The position numbers were made by a program, and so were the translations under genes. Under the pieces are notes generated by a model, which saw only the letters and a list, made by a program, of their open reading frames with translations, did no database searches and had not been told where the DNA came from. Shown here in pieces: positions 42,203-50,557 of a stretch of 64,000 nt of DNA. The stretch comes from Faucicola osloensis_D. Its GTDB lineage: Bacteria > Pseudomonadota > Gammaproteobacteria > Pseudomonadales > Moraxellaceae. The number at the start of each line of letters is the position of its first letter. The stretch's first letter is position 1. The DNA is taken from NCBI GenBank assembly GCA_020041925.1, contig CP083409.1; one strand, 5' to 3'.

Positions 42203-42775
42203 TTAGTTTGTGCCATTATCATAAACAATAAATGGTGTGACGTCTATCTTAGAACGCGGTGGGATGGTCGACACCGCTGTGCCAACATAGACAAAAGCAA
42301 TGACTTGGTTATCAGCGGTTACATTAAACAGTTGTTTGATCGCAGGCGCATTGGCAAGTGGACCGGTGCGCCATACGGTAGCAAACCCTTGTGCCGACAA
42401 GGAAAGCAGGAGATTTTGCACCGCACAACTACTTGCTGCTATTTGTTCCCAATGGGGGACTTTATCATGGGGTTTAAAATCGGTCACACACGCGATAATC
42501 ATCGGCGCACGCAGCGGCATATTTTCGGCTTTGGCGAGGGTTTTCTCATCGGTTTCACCTTGTGCTATCGCGGCATTTTTTAACGCCATGCCCAAGGTGT
42601 TGAGCGCTTGGTTTTCAAGTACGATAAAACGGTACGGGTTTAAATCCTTGTGATCGGGGGCAGATAGGGCGACTTCAATCGCTTGTTCGACTTGCTCGCG
42701 GTTGGGGGCAGGGGCGACAAGATTGCCGATTGAACGGCGTGATTTGATAAAGTCTAAAATTTCTGAATTTGTCAT
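42203..42775 (-). CDS. Nitroreductase family protein (YdjA-like)
   Basis: A 190-residue FMN-dependent nitroreductase. The FMN-phosphate arginines in SRRSIGNL open the domain, SAPDHKDLNPYRFIVL and CAVQNLLLSLSAQGFATVWRTG follow. Size and the APDHKD segment match the small YdjA group. Substrate is unknown. The neighbour upstream is a PaiB-type FMN-binding protein only two bases away, so the two are likely co-expressed. Confidence 0.88.
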   Translation of the reverse strand: MTNSEILDFIKSRRSIGNLVAPAPNREQVEQAIEVALSAPDHKDLNPYRFIVLENQALNTLGMALKNAAIAQGETDEKTLAKAENMPLRAPMIIACVTDFKPHDKVPHWEQIAASSCAVQNLLLSLSAQGFATVWRTGPLANAPAIKQLFNVTADNQVIAFVYVGTAVSTIPPRSKIDVTPFIVYDNGTN

Positions 42776-42777
42776 TG

Positions 42778-43431
42778 TTATTCCTTAAAGAGATTATTGA
42801 TTAGCGTTGCCATATTATCCGCTGAAGCTGATTGCAGTTGTGTTAAAACGTCAATCACGCCTTGCTGATTATCCAAAGTTTTATTTTGGCTAAGTTTAAA
42901 TTTGGCTTCAAAATTATGAATGGTCAACTTGACCCCCACAATCGCGCGGCACATGGCATTGATATAGTCACTTGGCGCATCACTTAAAGACCAAGGCTCA
43001 TGACTGGGGTTGGTTTGTTTAAGCTGATGTTCAAAAAAATCCGTCATCGTCGCGACAATCTGCTTGATTTGACTTACGTCTGTGATTAGCTGCGGTGTCA
43101 CCGAAAAAATTACCGATTGATAATTCCACGTCGGCACTTCTTTATGAGTCATCGCCTTGGTAGGATACCAATTTGGGCTGATATAATGACCTTGGCTGGT
43201 GAAAACAACTTTCCAGTTTTTAGCGTCAGTTTTTACAATCGGATTTACTTTTGCCACATGACCCATCAAATAGCCAAGCGGATTTTGTTCATCTACTTGC
43301 CAAAGTAGCAAAGCAGGGCATATTTCAACCGAATCGCCGTTTGATGCCACTATATTTGCTAATGGCGACCCAGCAATAAACTCTTTAACGGCTTCAAAAT
43401 CGGTTTGGGAAAAATCTTTGGGAATATACAT
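42778..43431 (-). CDS. PaiB-type FMN-binding protein
   Basis: A 217-residue protein of the PaiB family, called negative transcriptional regulators but with an FMN-binding split-barrel fold. Typical segments: MYIPKDF at the start, ISPNWYPTK with VPTWNYQSV, and FKLSQNK near the C-terminus. I chose ATG 43431 (MYIPKDF) by family pattern; GTG 43443 four codons earlier is also possible. It is followed after two bases by the nitroreductase gene. Its function here is unclear. Confidence 0.85.
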   Translation of the reverse strand: MYIPKDFSQTDFEAVKEFIAGSPLANIVASNGDSVEICPALLLWQVDEQNPLGYLMGHVAKVNPIVKTDAKNWKVVFTSQGHYISPNWYPTKAMTHKEVPTWNYQSVIFSVTPQLITDVSQIKQIVATMTDFFEHQLKQTNPSHEPWSLSDAPSDYINAMCRAIVGVKLTIHNFEAKFKLSQNKTLDNQQGVIDVLTQLQSASADNMATLINNLFKE

Positions 43432-43475
43432 CGTAAAAGCCACTCACCTGCATAACAATTAAGGCTTTGGATTAT

Positions 43476-44600
43476 TTAAATGGTCATATCTTCTTTTTTT
43501 ATCTCATCCAAACGATGTTCTGCTTTGAGATATTCTTCAGATTGCATCTCTAACAGCCGTGAGCGCGTACGCTCAATCTCAAACGCCAATTTTTGCCCAT
43601 CATACAGTTGTAAAATCGGCTGTTCTGCACGTACCAAAAGCTTCACGCGGCGATCATAAAACTCATCGACGAGGTAAATAAAGCGCCTTGTCGGGTCAGC
43701 GGTAATATCGTTGAGTATAGGCACGTCGTCCACCAGCACCGTGCTAAACTCGTTGGCGATTTCAATAAAGTCACTGGCTGAGCGCGGCTGCATACATAAC
43801 GCCCGAAAATCAATGTACAAGGTGTTTTCGGTGCGACCTTTGATGGCGATATCACGACCATTGATATGAATGGGGTCTTGGATAATGTGCTGGTTGTTGC
43901 TTAACGCGGTAAAGCGGTTGGCAAGCCAGTGGATGTTTTCTTTGGTCAACGGAGACACGTAAAGTTCGGCTTGCTGCAATACGCGCAGACGGTAGTCGAT
44001 GCCACTGTCAATGTTCATCACCGTACAGTTTTTTTCAACTTCGGCAATGGCAGGTAAAAAACGGTCACGGTGAATACCATTTTTATATAAGCCATTTGGT
44101 GCGATGTTTGATGTGGCAACCAAGGTGATGCCTTTTTTAAATAGCATGGTAAACAAATCACCCAAAATCATCGCATCGGAGACATTGGAGACAAAAAATT
44201 CATCAAAACAAATCACATCCGCTTCATTATGGATGATATCAGCGACTTTTTGTAGTGGGTCTTGTTGACCTTGTAGCTTGTTGAGTTCGGCGTGCACCCG
44301 CTTCATAAAGTGATGAAAGTGTTGGCGCATTTTGTTGTCGGCAGGCACCGACTCAAAAAACATATCCATCATCCAAGTCTTACCACGACCCACGCCGCCC
44401 CACATATATAGCCCTTTGGGCGGCTCAGTACGTCTTAAAAAGCTAAACAGCCCACGTTGTTTGGCGCGATTGTCCATGATTTGTTCATAGACATTGTCCA
44501 AATAAGTCATCGCAGCCCGCTGCTGTGCATCTTCGCTAAACTCACCAGATTTTAGCGCAAGCTCATAGCGTTGTAAGGGTCGTAAATTTGAGTTGGGCAT
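43476..44600 (-). CDS. zapE: Cell division protein ZapE (AFG1-like ATPase)
   Basis: A 374-residue P-loop ATPase of the ZapE/AFG1 group, which acts on FtsZ rings during constriction. Walker A is GGVGRGKT near residue 68, Walker B ICFDEFFVSN, and FTMLFKKGITLVATSNIAP carries the sensor residues. The C-terminus is acidic and charged (SRLLEMQSEEYLKAEHRLDEIKK). Start at the first ATG. The PaiB-type gene follows after 44 bases. Confidence 0.93.
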   Translation of the reverse strand: MPNSNLRPLQRYELALKSGEFSEDAQQRAAMTYLDNVYEQIMDNRAKQRGLFSFLRRTEPPKGLYMWGGVGRGKTWMMDMFFESVPADNKMRQHFHHFMKRVHAELNKLQGQQDPLQKVADIIHNEADVICFDEFFVSNVSDAMILGDLFTMLFKKGITLVATSNIAPNGLYKNGIHRDRFLPAIAEVEKNCTVMNIDSGIDYRLRVLQQAELYVSPLTKENIHWLANRFTALSNNQHIIQDPIHINGRDIAIKGRTENTLYIDFRALCMQPRSASDFIEIANEFSTVLVDDVPILNDITADPTRRFIYLVDEFYDRRVKLLVRAEQPILQLYDGQKLAFEIERTRSRLLEMQSEEYLKAEHRLDEIKKEDMTI

Positions 44601-44786
44601 GTTGTCTCTCAGCGTAAATTAAAAAGTTGTCAAAATTCCATTTCAACGTGCTTTGACGAGGGGTATTAAATAAATAGATGTCATTAAATAGACGGCATTA
44701 AGGTGCCAAATAGCTCACGATGTCAAATACACCAAAAACCCGAATCAAAAACACAAATCAGAAACTAGGATAAAATAAAAACTGTG

Positions 44787-45485
44787 TTATTTGCTACTTA
44801 ACGCTTCAAGCAGCTGTTTTAATTCCCCTAATTTACCATGAAAAAAGTGCCCTGTATCGTCAATGATATGCGTTTGAATACCAAAGCTTTCCCCAAATTG
44901 TTGTAGCGAGCTTGGCGCAATCACTTCATCATTCGCGCCATAAATCATAAAGGTTTGTGCAGTGGGCAGTAGCAAATCTGAGGTGTCGTTTTTTTCGATA
45001 GAAGGGGCAATCAAGGCCAAATCTGTGATGTCAAAATCATCCACTCCCAAAAATGCGCCTTGTTCATTGACAAGCTGAGCAAGCTTAGCGGCGACAAATC
45101 CGCCAAACGAAAATCCGCCAATCCATAGCTTACGCGCCTCAGTTTGGCTATGAATCCATTGAAGTACGGTTAACGCGTCTTCGATTTCACCTGTCACATT
45201 GCCATACTCGCCCGTTGATTGTCCCACACCGCGAAAATTAAAGCGTACCACATGCATGTTTTGGTCGCGGGCAAAACGATACATGGTGGTCACCACCTTA
45301 TTCATCATCGTGCCTTCTTGCAATGGGTTTGGGTGACAAAGAATGGCAACACGCTCAACCGACGCGGCGTTTGGGTTGGCAACGCCCGTTGAGTCAGCTT
45401 GCCAAAGCGCGTCAACTTCAAGCTTACCGCAAGGGGCATCTATTAATTGCGAATGGGTTAATTGTGAATGGGCAGGTGAGCGCAT
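44787..45485 (-). CDS. Alpha/beta hydrolase
   Basis: A 232-residue hydrolase. The oxyanion strand is ILCHPNPL, the nucleophile elbow GFSFGG near residue 124, a catalytic aspartate lies in GANDEVI and a histidine in GHFFHG, so the triad is complete. VVRFNFRGVGQS matches the small cytosolic group related to E. coli YqfA and similar. ATG 45485 follows AGGA by five bases; ATG 45491 is also open. Substrate unknown. Confidence 0.85.
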   Translation of the reverse strand: MRSPAHSQLTHSQLIDAPCGKLEVDALWQADSTGVANPNAASVERVAILCHPNPLQEGTMMNKVVTTMYRFARDQNMHVVRFNFRGVGQSTGEYGNVTGEIEDALTVLQWIHSQTEARKLWIGGFSFGGFVAAKLAQLVNEQGAFLGVDDFDITDLALIAPSIEKNDTSDLLLPTAQTFMIYGANDEVIAPSSLQQFGESFGIQTHIIDDTGHFFHGKLGELKQLLEALSSK

Positions 45486-45754
45486 AATCATCCTAATCTA
45501 AGCAAAAAACGTTAAAAAAACCACCCATCATGCTAACCAATTTCACCCAAAATAGCTAGTTTGAAAATCAACAAACCAGCCAATTGTTGCGCGGATTTTA
45601 TGATTTGTAAGACCACTTGCGATGGCTCACTTTTTACCACACACTAATACAAGTCATCAACCAAATTCTATTATTGAAATGGTGAATTTGCCTGTATTGT
45701 TGATAATTGATGAGAAACTTAACACCGCTATTAAAAAGGGACAGCCTGCAGATC

Positions 45755-46096
45755 ATGAAATCATCTCTCAAACCGTCTTTATTAAAAGTCACAAGCATCA
45801 CGTTTGTTGCGGCAATAACCTTATCTGCCTGCCAAACCGCACCAACTAATTTACCCGTGCTACAGCGCGCGAACAACACCCTAGAAACCACGGGGTTAGG
45901 CAAAAGTAAAAATAGCGCCAAACTAAATGCGTTACATATCGCAACCGAGCAGTGCCGCGGAAAATCGCCCATTGTGTTGACCGATAGCTACCAGTATAAT
46001 GGTGTGTTGGATGAAAACATGGGACGCGCGGCTGACCAAGCCATAGGTATGATTGGCAGTGTGTTTGGTAGCAAAAAAAACCCTTGCCCGCGATGA
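45755..46096 (+). CDS. Small predicted lipoprotein, frame broken at an A8 tract
   Basis: As read, a 113-residue lipoprotein: basic start, hydrophobic run, lipobox LSACQT, then a polar domain with a conserved-looking CRGKSPIVLTDSYQYNGVLDENMG. The frame stops seven codons after an A8 tract at 46073-46080. Dropping one A gives KTLARDDDYEYTITFKCP and a stop at 46131-46133, a far more natural ending with a second cysteine. The gene is therefore either mutated, phase-variable, expressed by slippage, or affected by a homopolymer error. Function unknown. Confidence 0.65.
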   Translation: MKSSLKPSLLKVTSITFVAAITLSACQTAPTNLPVLQRANNTLETTGLGKSKNSAKLNALHIATEQCRGKSPIVLTDSYQYNGVLDENMGRAADQAIGMIGSVFGSKKNPCPR

Positions 46097-46133
46097 TGAT
46101 TACGAATATACCATCACCTTTAAATGCCCCTAA
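46073..46133 (+). other. A8 tract and out-of-frame continuation of the lipoprotein gene
   Basis: Eight A bases at 46073-46080, then an open stretch one frame away ending at TAA 46131-46133. The stretch encodes the likely native C-terminus of the gene starting at 45755. Confidence 0.65.
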
Positions 46134-46158
46134 TTGTTAAAGTCAAATCATCTATCAA

Positions 46159-46194
46159 TAAAAAAAGGTTAGGAGCGTTCCTAACCTTTTTTTG
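46159..46194. terminator. Two-way terminator
   Basis: AAAAAAAGGTTAGGA-GCGT-TCCTAACCTTTTTTT is a perfect stem with A and T runs on either side, between the convergent lipoprotein gene and the gene at 46203. Confidence 0.92.
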
Positions 46195-46202
46195 TTTTTG
46201 TG

Positions 46203-46694
46203 TCACTGGCGATTTAACAAATGCTGATTAAGCTGTGCAATCACCGCTTTATCGCCTAATTGATTGATACTGTCACGAATTTTTGGAATCGGCTCGGCAG
46301 CAATCGGCTGACTATCAAATAGCTTTAACAGCCGCAGTTGTAATGCTGGCTCACCTTGCTCAATGACAATATCTACGAGTGTAGGAACATCAAACGGCAA
46401 ATCCGAAGTTGATTGTGCCATTGCTACCGCATGATAAGCGCCATGTGGGTCTTGGTCGGTTATGATACGGGTATTTACGGCTCTGTAAGCTTTTTCTGAA
46501 GTACCGCCTAGGACATTGATTTTGTGTAAACAGTTGAGCGCAGAGTTATCTTGTAATTGTGCAATAGCAATGATGTCTTCAGCCTGCTCCTGCAAATAGG
46601 CGCGTTTTTGTGCCAGTGCCTCTAATTGCTGCTCAGTGAGCGGCTCATCGTTTTCGGCTTTTTTTAAATTGGCATTAAATTGAATTTCTGACAT
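46203..46694 (-). CDS. Uncharacterised cytosolic protein
   Basis: A 163-residue protein I do not recognise. It is acidic and mostly helical, with no signal peptide, membrane segment or cysteine cluster. Paired helices (LQLRLLKLFDSQPIAAEPIPKI and later) suggest a HEAT-like or similar helical scaffold, but that is a guess. AAGGGGATAGCC directly before the ATG is a good ribosome site, which supports a real gene. It is divergent from the next gene across 126 bases. Confidence 0.75.
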   Translation of the reverse strand: MSEIQFNANLKKAENDEPLTEQQLEALAQKRAYLQEQAEDIIAIAQLQDNSALNCLHKINVLGGTSEKAYRAVNTRIITDQDPHGAYHAVAMAQSTSDLPFDVPTLVDIVIEQGEPALQLRLLKLFDSQPIAAEPIPKIRDSINQLGDKAVIAQLNQHLLNRQ

Positions 46695-46820
46695 GGCTAT
46701 CCCCTTGTTTATATGGTTATTAGATAAGGGTTTTTTTTATAAAATCAAATCCACCGGTTAAACGAGCGCATTTTAATCACAATCCAGTTATAATCAATCA
46801 AAATCACAAAAGGGCGTGCT

Positions 46821-47246
46821 ATGTTAGTGTTAACAGTAAATCCTGACCATATTAGTGTAAGGTTGCAAGATAACCTATGGGACATTGGGCTTACGCTAAA
46901 CGTAATTGCACAGGCATTGCACGTATTGCCACCCACCGAATTGGCATGGGAAACGGCAATTATGCGCATAGAAGATGCTATTTCACTGCTAAAACCTAGA
47001 TTGCCCAAAGATGAATTATTAAAGGTGATAGGGGCAGAGGATTTACGCTTACTAGCGTTTGAGCAAGATGACAATGGCGGCTATATTCGCGCTGAGATGC
47101 TAGAAAAAGCTTTTGCGGTGCTGGCGGGCTATCGCTCGCTGCGAGATTTGCCTGCTATGCCCAATGACCTAGCGTTTTATGCCAAGGTATTGCTACTACG
47201 AGAATGGGTACACCATTTGGATTTTGATAAGCTTTATTTGGGTTAA
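46821..47246 (+). CDS. Uncharacterised cytosolic protein
   Basis: A 141-residue protein I do not recognise. No signal peptide, membrane helix or metal motif. It contains LPPTELAWETAIMRIEDAI and LPKDELLKVIGAEDLRLL, a helical pattern without a known family in my reading. AAAGGG precedes the ATG at a good distance. It lies just before the convergent ppc terminator region. Confidence 0.75.
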   Translation: MLVLTVNPDHISVRLQDNLWDIGLTLNVIAQALHVLPPTELAWETAIMRIEDAISLLKPRLPKDELLKVIGAEDLRLLAFEQDDNGGYIRAEMLEKAFAVLAGYRSLRDLPAMPNDLAFYAKVLLLREWVHHLDFDKLYLG

Positions 47247-47252
47247 TTGTCA

Positions 47253-47298
47253 TCAATAAAAAAATCGCCAATAAAAAACGTCAATAAAAAAATCGCCA
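47253..47298. repeat. Two 18-base direct repeats at the ppc end
   Basis: tcaataaaaaaatcgcca occurs at 47253 and 47281, ten bases apart. Both copies carry the left arm of the terminator that follows. Confidence 0.85.
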
Positions 47299-47321
47299 GT
47301 ACACAACCAGCGATTTTTTTA
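47284..47321. terminator. Two-way terminator between the 46821 gene and ppc
   Basis: AAAAAAATCGC pairs with GCGATTTTTTT across a 13-base loop. The first repeat copy at 47253 could form the same stem with the same right arm. Confidence 0.75.
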
Positions 47322-47353
47322 AAAAGGTAATTTAAGGCTGTTTTGAACGCTTA

Positions 47354-50224
47354 CTAACCGGTATTTCTTAAGCCTTGGGCAATACCATTGATAGTTAAAT
47401 GAACCAAGTTAAGCGTTGCGGTATAAGACGTTTCATTATCGCTCGTCGCTTCATTGGTGGTTTCAGTGGTAGACCTTTCATCAGTAGTGGCTTCATCAGC
47501 AGTCGCCTCGCGAAGTTGTTTTAATAATGCTACTTGCAACCAGTTCAAGGCATTCAAATACGGCAGGCGTAGCGCAAGTGAGCGTGCCAATGTACGGTTG
47601 TCATCCAGTAGCGTTTCTTTATTGGTCAGTGTCAACAAGGCTTTAAGGCTGCGGTGATATTCTGCAGTAATAAGTGCAAAAATAGCGTTGGCTTCAGTGG
47701 CATTGTTGGCAAGCTCAACATAGGCTTGGGCGATTTCGATATCGGTTTTTGCCATCACCTGTGCCATATTTGATAACATGGCTTGCATAAAGGCGCTGTG
47801 TTGGGCGTTGTGTTGCAGTTTTGCTAAGTTTTCTGGGTTATCTGCAATCAGTTTTTCGACTGCGGTGCCAAAACCATACCACGCTGGTAGCATTAAGCGA
47901 TTTTGCATCCAAGAAAATACCCAAGGAATCGCGCGCAAATCTTGAATACGTGCCAAAGACTTGCGGCTAGCAGGACGTGAGCCAATATTTAAACTGGCAA
48001 TTTCTTTGACCAAACTTGTCTGCAAGAAATAATCAATAAAATACGGCTGAGTGATAAGCGCGCGATAGCAATTAAAGGCTTCATGCGATAATTGATTCAT
48101 TAGGTCGCTATCAGGGCTTTCGCTATGGTTTGGCAATAGGCTTGCTTTTAGCGTTGCGGCAATCAGCGTCTCAAGGTTGCGCTCCGCGTTGCCCGCATCG
48201 GCATATTTTGCGGTAATAACTTCCCCTTGCTCGGTAATACGAATTTGACCATCCACTGAGCCTTCGGGTTGTGCCAAAATCGCTTCAAATGATGGACCAC
48301 CACCACGACCCACGCTACCGCCACGACCATGGAATAAACGCAGTTGAATGGCATATTTTTCTGCCATTTCCACTAGCTGAATTTCAGCTTGGTATAGTGA
48401 CCATTGACTGGTGACATAACCGCCATCTTTGTTACTGTCTGAATAACCTAGCATAATCTCTTGCAGATTGTCACGACTGGCTAGCACTGATTTGTACCAA
48501 GGTTTATCCAGTAGCTCACTCATGATGCGGGTACTGTTTTGCAGCGCTTCAATGGTTTCAAACAACGGTACGATGTTGATACGGCTCACGGGTACGCCAT
48601 CTTTGACCAATAATAGCCCTGATTCTTTCAATAACAACGCCAGTGCCAACAAATCACTGACTTGTTCTGCATTAGAGATAATACTTTGGGTAATAGCTTT
48701 GTCACCAAAGCGATTTTTGATATCGGCTGCGGCCTGAAAAATCTCTAGCTCACGCTGGGTTTGTGGCTCATAAGTGATATAAGGGTTATATAAAGGACGC
48801 GCAGTTGCCAATTCACGCAGTAGCACACGTTGACGCGCGGATTCAGACAAAGAAAGGTAATCTTCTAAATCGGCATGTTTGAACAAATCATGAACCGTTT
48901 CGGCATGAATCCCTGAGAACTGGCGCAAGTCCAATGGCATCAAATAAAAACCAAATACTTCCACCGCGCGGATGATATCGGTGAGTCGTTCATTAGCCAG
49001 TAACTCACTGCCATGATCTACCAATGACTGATAAACGACGTACAAATCATCTAAAAACTCGTCACAATCAGCGTAGGGCTCACTAAGTCCAAAGCGACAA
49101 CCGTAAGACAAATCAAACGTATGCGAGGTAGCGACTAAACGTGATGAGATAAACCCGATGGCGCGGCGATAAGGCTCTTCTTCTCTGGAGATATTATCTT
49201 CTTTGGATTGCTCGGAGAGTGCCAGTACCGCATCACTCACTTTGACATGGCGGATAGACAGCGGCAACTCTTGGTATAGCTTGCCCAGTTGGTCACGATA
49301 AAAGTAAAACACCGTCGCCGCTTGGCGTTTGAACGCATAGCGAAGGGTATCGGCTGACACAAATGGATTACCGTCACGGTCGCCACCAATCCAACCACCG
49401 ATATTAAGTAAGTTTGGCATGTCAGTGTCGGGGAAACGCTCTTTTAGCTGATAATCTAATTTGCGATATAAATTTGGCAAGGCTTCAAAAAAACTTAAAT
49501 CAAAATAGGCAATGCCATTGTCAATTTCATCTTTGACAGTAATTTTAAAATGGCGGGTTTCATTGGTTTGCCACTGCGACAATAACGTGGCTTCTAGTTG
49601 CTGCTCGATACGATGACGTTGGTAGCCAATCGCGGTGTGGTATTGCTCAAGTAAGGCACGGATTTGACGGCGCAGTGATAAAATCGTTTGACGCTGCACT
49701 TCGGTCGGATGCGCGGTCAATACCGCACTGATATAGGTATCATCAAGCTGTGCTTGCAACTCATCGCTGTCAATCCCTTGGGCTTTTAATTCATCAATCA
49801 CATGGGCAAAACTACTTTTTGAGGCAGATTCGTCTTGTTCGTGGGCAAGGCGGCGACGCTCATGGTGCATGTCTTCGGCGATGTTAAACACTTGCGCAAA
49901 TAAGCCACAAGCCCGAATGAGATTCTTGCGCTGTTGATGGTTGAGCGTTGGCAAAATGGCTTGAATAGTCTGTTGGGGGTCTTCGCCATTTAACAGTTTA
50001 TTAATGGTTTGTTTGACCGGTTCTGAGGTTTGCTGCTCAACGACCGTTATCAGCACGCGGCTAAGTAACTGGGTGTCCGCTAGCAAAGGAGAGTCTTTAT
50101 CATTGTCGATAAGCTCAACAAGTGCCGTATTTGACGGATGCGAGTTTAAAGGGGTTAAGCTTAAAACGTGAGGTGGTGCAAGGCTTTTTTCATTTTCAGC
50201 TGGGTTGGCGTTGGTCTGGCTCAT
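47354..50224 (-). CDS. ppc: Phosphoenolpyruvate carboxylase
   Basis: A 956-residue PEPC, somewhat longer than E. coli (883). It carboxylates PEP to oxaloacetate to refill the TCA cycle. The catalytic histidine is in LTAHPTEVQRQT near residue 170, the hydrophobic GYSDSNKDGG and the glycine-rich FHGRGGSVGRGGGP near 628, and the end is GIAQGLRNTG as in all PEPCs. Extra length is at the N-terminus and in a threonine/glutamate-rich insertion near the C-terminus (ATADEATTDERSTTETTNEA). AAGGGA precedes the ATG. Confidence 0.97.
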   Translation of the reverse strand: MSQTNANPAENEKSLAPPHVLSLTPLNSHPSNTALVELIDNDKDSPLLADTQLLSRVLITVVEQQTSEPVKQTINKLLNGEDPQQTIQAILPTLNHQQRKNLIRACGLFAQVFNIAEDMHHERRRLAHEQDESASKSSFAHVIDELKAQGIDSDELQAQLDDTYISAVLTAHPTEVQRQTILSLRRQIRALLEQYHTAIGYQRHRIEQQLEATLLSQWQTNETRHFKITVKDEIDNGIAYFDLSFFEALPNLYRKLDYQLKERFPDTDMPNLLNIGGWIGGDRDGNPFVSADTLRYAFKRQAATVFYFYRDQLGKLYQELPLSIRHVKVSDAVLALSEQSKEDNISREEEPYRRAIGFISSRLVATSHTFDLSYGCRFGLSEPYADCDEFLDDLYVVYQSLVDHGSELLANERLTDIIRAVEVFGFYLMPLDLRQFSGIHAETVHDLFKHADLEDYLSLSESARQRVLLRELATARPLYNPYITYEPQTQRELEIFQAAADIKNRFGDKAITQSIISNAEQVSDLLALALLLKESGLLLVKDGVPVSRINIVPLFETIEALQNSTRIMSELLDKPWYKSVLASRDNLQEIMLGYSDSNKDGGYVTSQWSLYQAEIQLVEMAEKYAIQLRLFHGRGGSVGRGGGPSFEAILAQPEGSVDGQIRITEQGEVITAKYADAGNAERNLETLIAATLKASLLPNHSESPDSDLMNQLSHEAFNCYRALITQPYFIDYFLQTSLVKEIASLNIGSRPASRKSLARIQDLRAIPWVFSWMQNRLMLPAWYGFGTAVEKLIADNPENLAKLQHNAQHSAFMQAMLSNMAQVMAKTDIEIAQAYVELANNATEANAIFALITAEYHRSLKALLTLTNKETLLDDNRTLARSLALRLPYLNALNWLQVALLKQLREATADEATTDERSTTETTNEATSDNETSYTATLNLVHLTINGIAQGLRNTG

Positions 50225-50391
50225 AACTTTTCCCTTATTTGCTTTAGTCTAAAAAGTGTAACAGGACAATTATGTTAGCACAAACTATTATCACCATAAG
50301 AAATACTAATCGTTAAAAATTCGAAATATAAAAATTTAAAATTAATTTGGCGAGGCTTGACGTTAGCAAGTCTATTTGCTATATTCAAAAC

Positions 50392-50406
50392 GATACAAAA
50401 CGTATC
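50392..50406. promoter_or_regulatory. Possible operator upstream of the propionate-CoA ligase gene
   Basis: GATAC-AAAAC-GTATC is a perfect inverted repeat about 150 bases before the prpE-type start and in the ppc-prpE divergent gap. It is a candidate binding site, possibly for the PAS-LuxR regulator encoded two genes in; nothing proves binding. Confidence 0.4.
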
Positions 50407-50442
50407 ATTTGATTTTATAAAATGGATTCAAGGAGTGAATTC

Positions 50443-50460
50443 ATGCAATGAATGCAATGA
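50443..50460 (+). repeat. Tandem ATGCAATGA, two minimal start-stop ORFs
   Basis: ATGCAATGA occurs twice in a row; each copy reads Met-Gln-stop. AAGGAG lies seven bases before the first ATG (50430-50435). Confidence 0.55.
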
Positions 50461-50557
50461 TAGGCTTTGCTAAACAATGAGATGTTTTGCCAGCCTCTGA
50501 AAACCAAACCTGCAAGCGACTTTCACCATCCGTTAAGATTCTAGCTAAGGACAGCCA

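Larger units (their letters stand above)
50225..50557. other. 333-base divergent intergenic region, ppc / propionate-CoA ligase
   Basis: No gene. It holds a short inverted repeat at 50392-50406 and, on the plus strand, AAGGAG followed by two back-to-back start-stop mini-ORFs at 50443-50460. The promoters of ppc and the catabolic cluster must lie here. Confidence 0.6.

Noticed and set aside
45622..45849. 75-codon plus-strand frame before the lipoprotein gene
   Set aside because: It overlaps the lipoprotein start in another frame and lacks a ribosome site or recognisable sequence.
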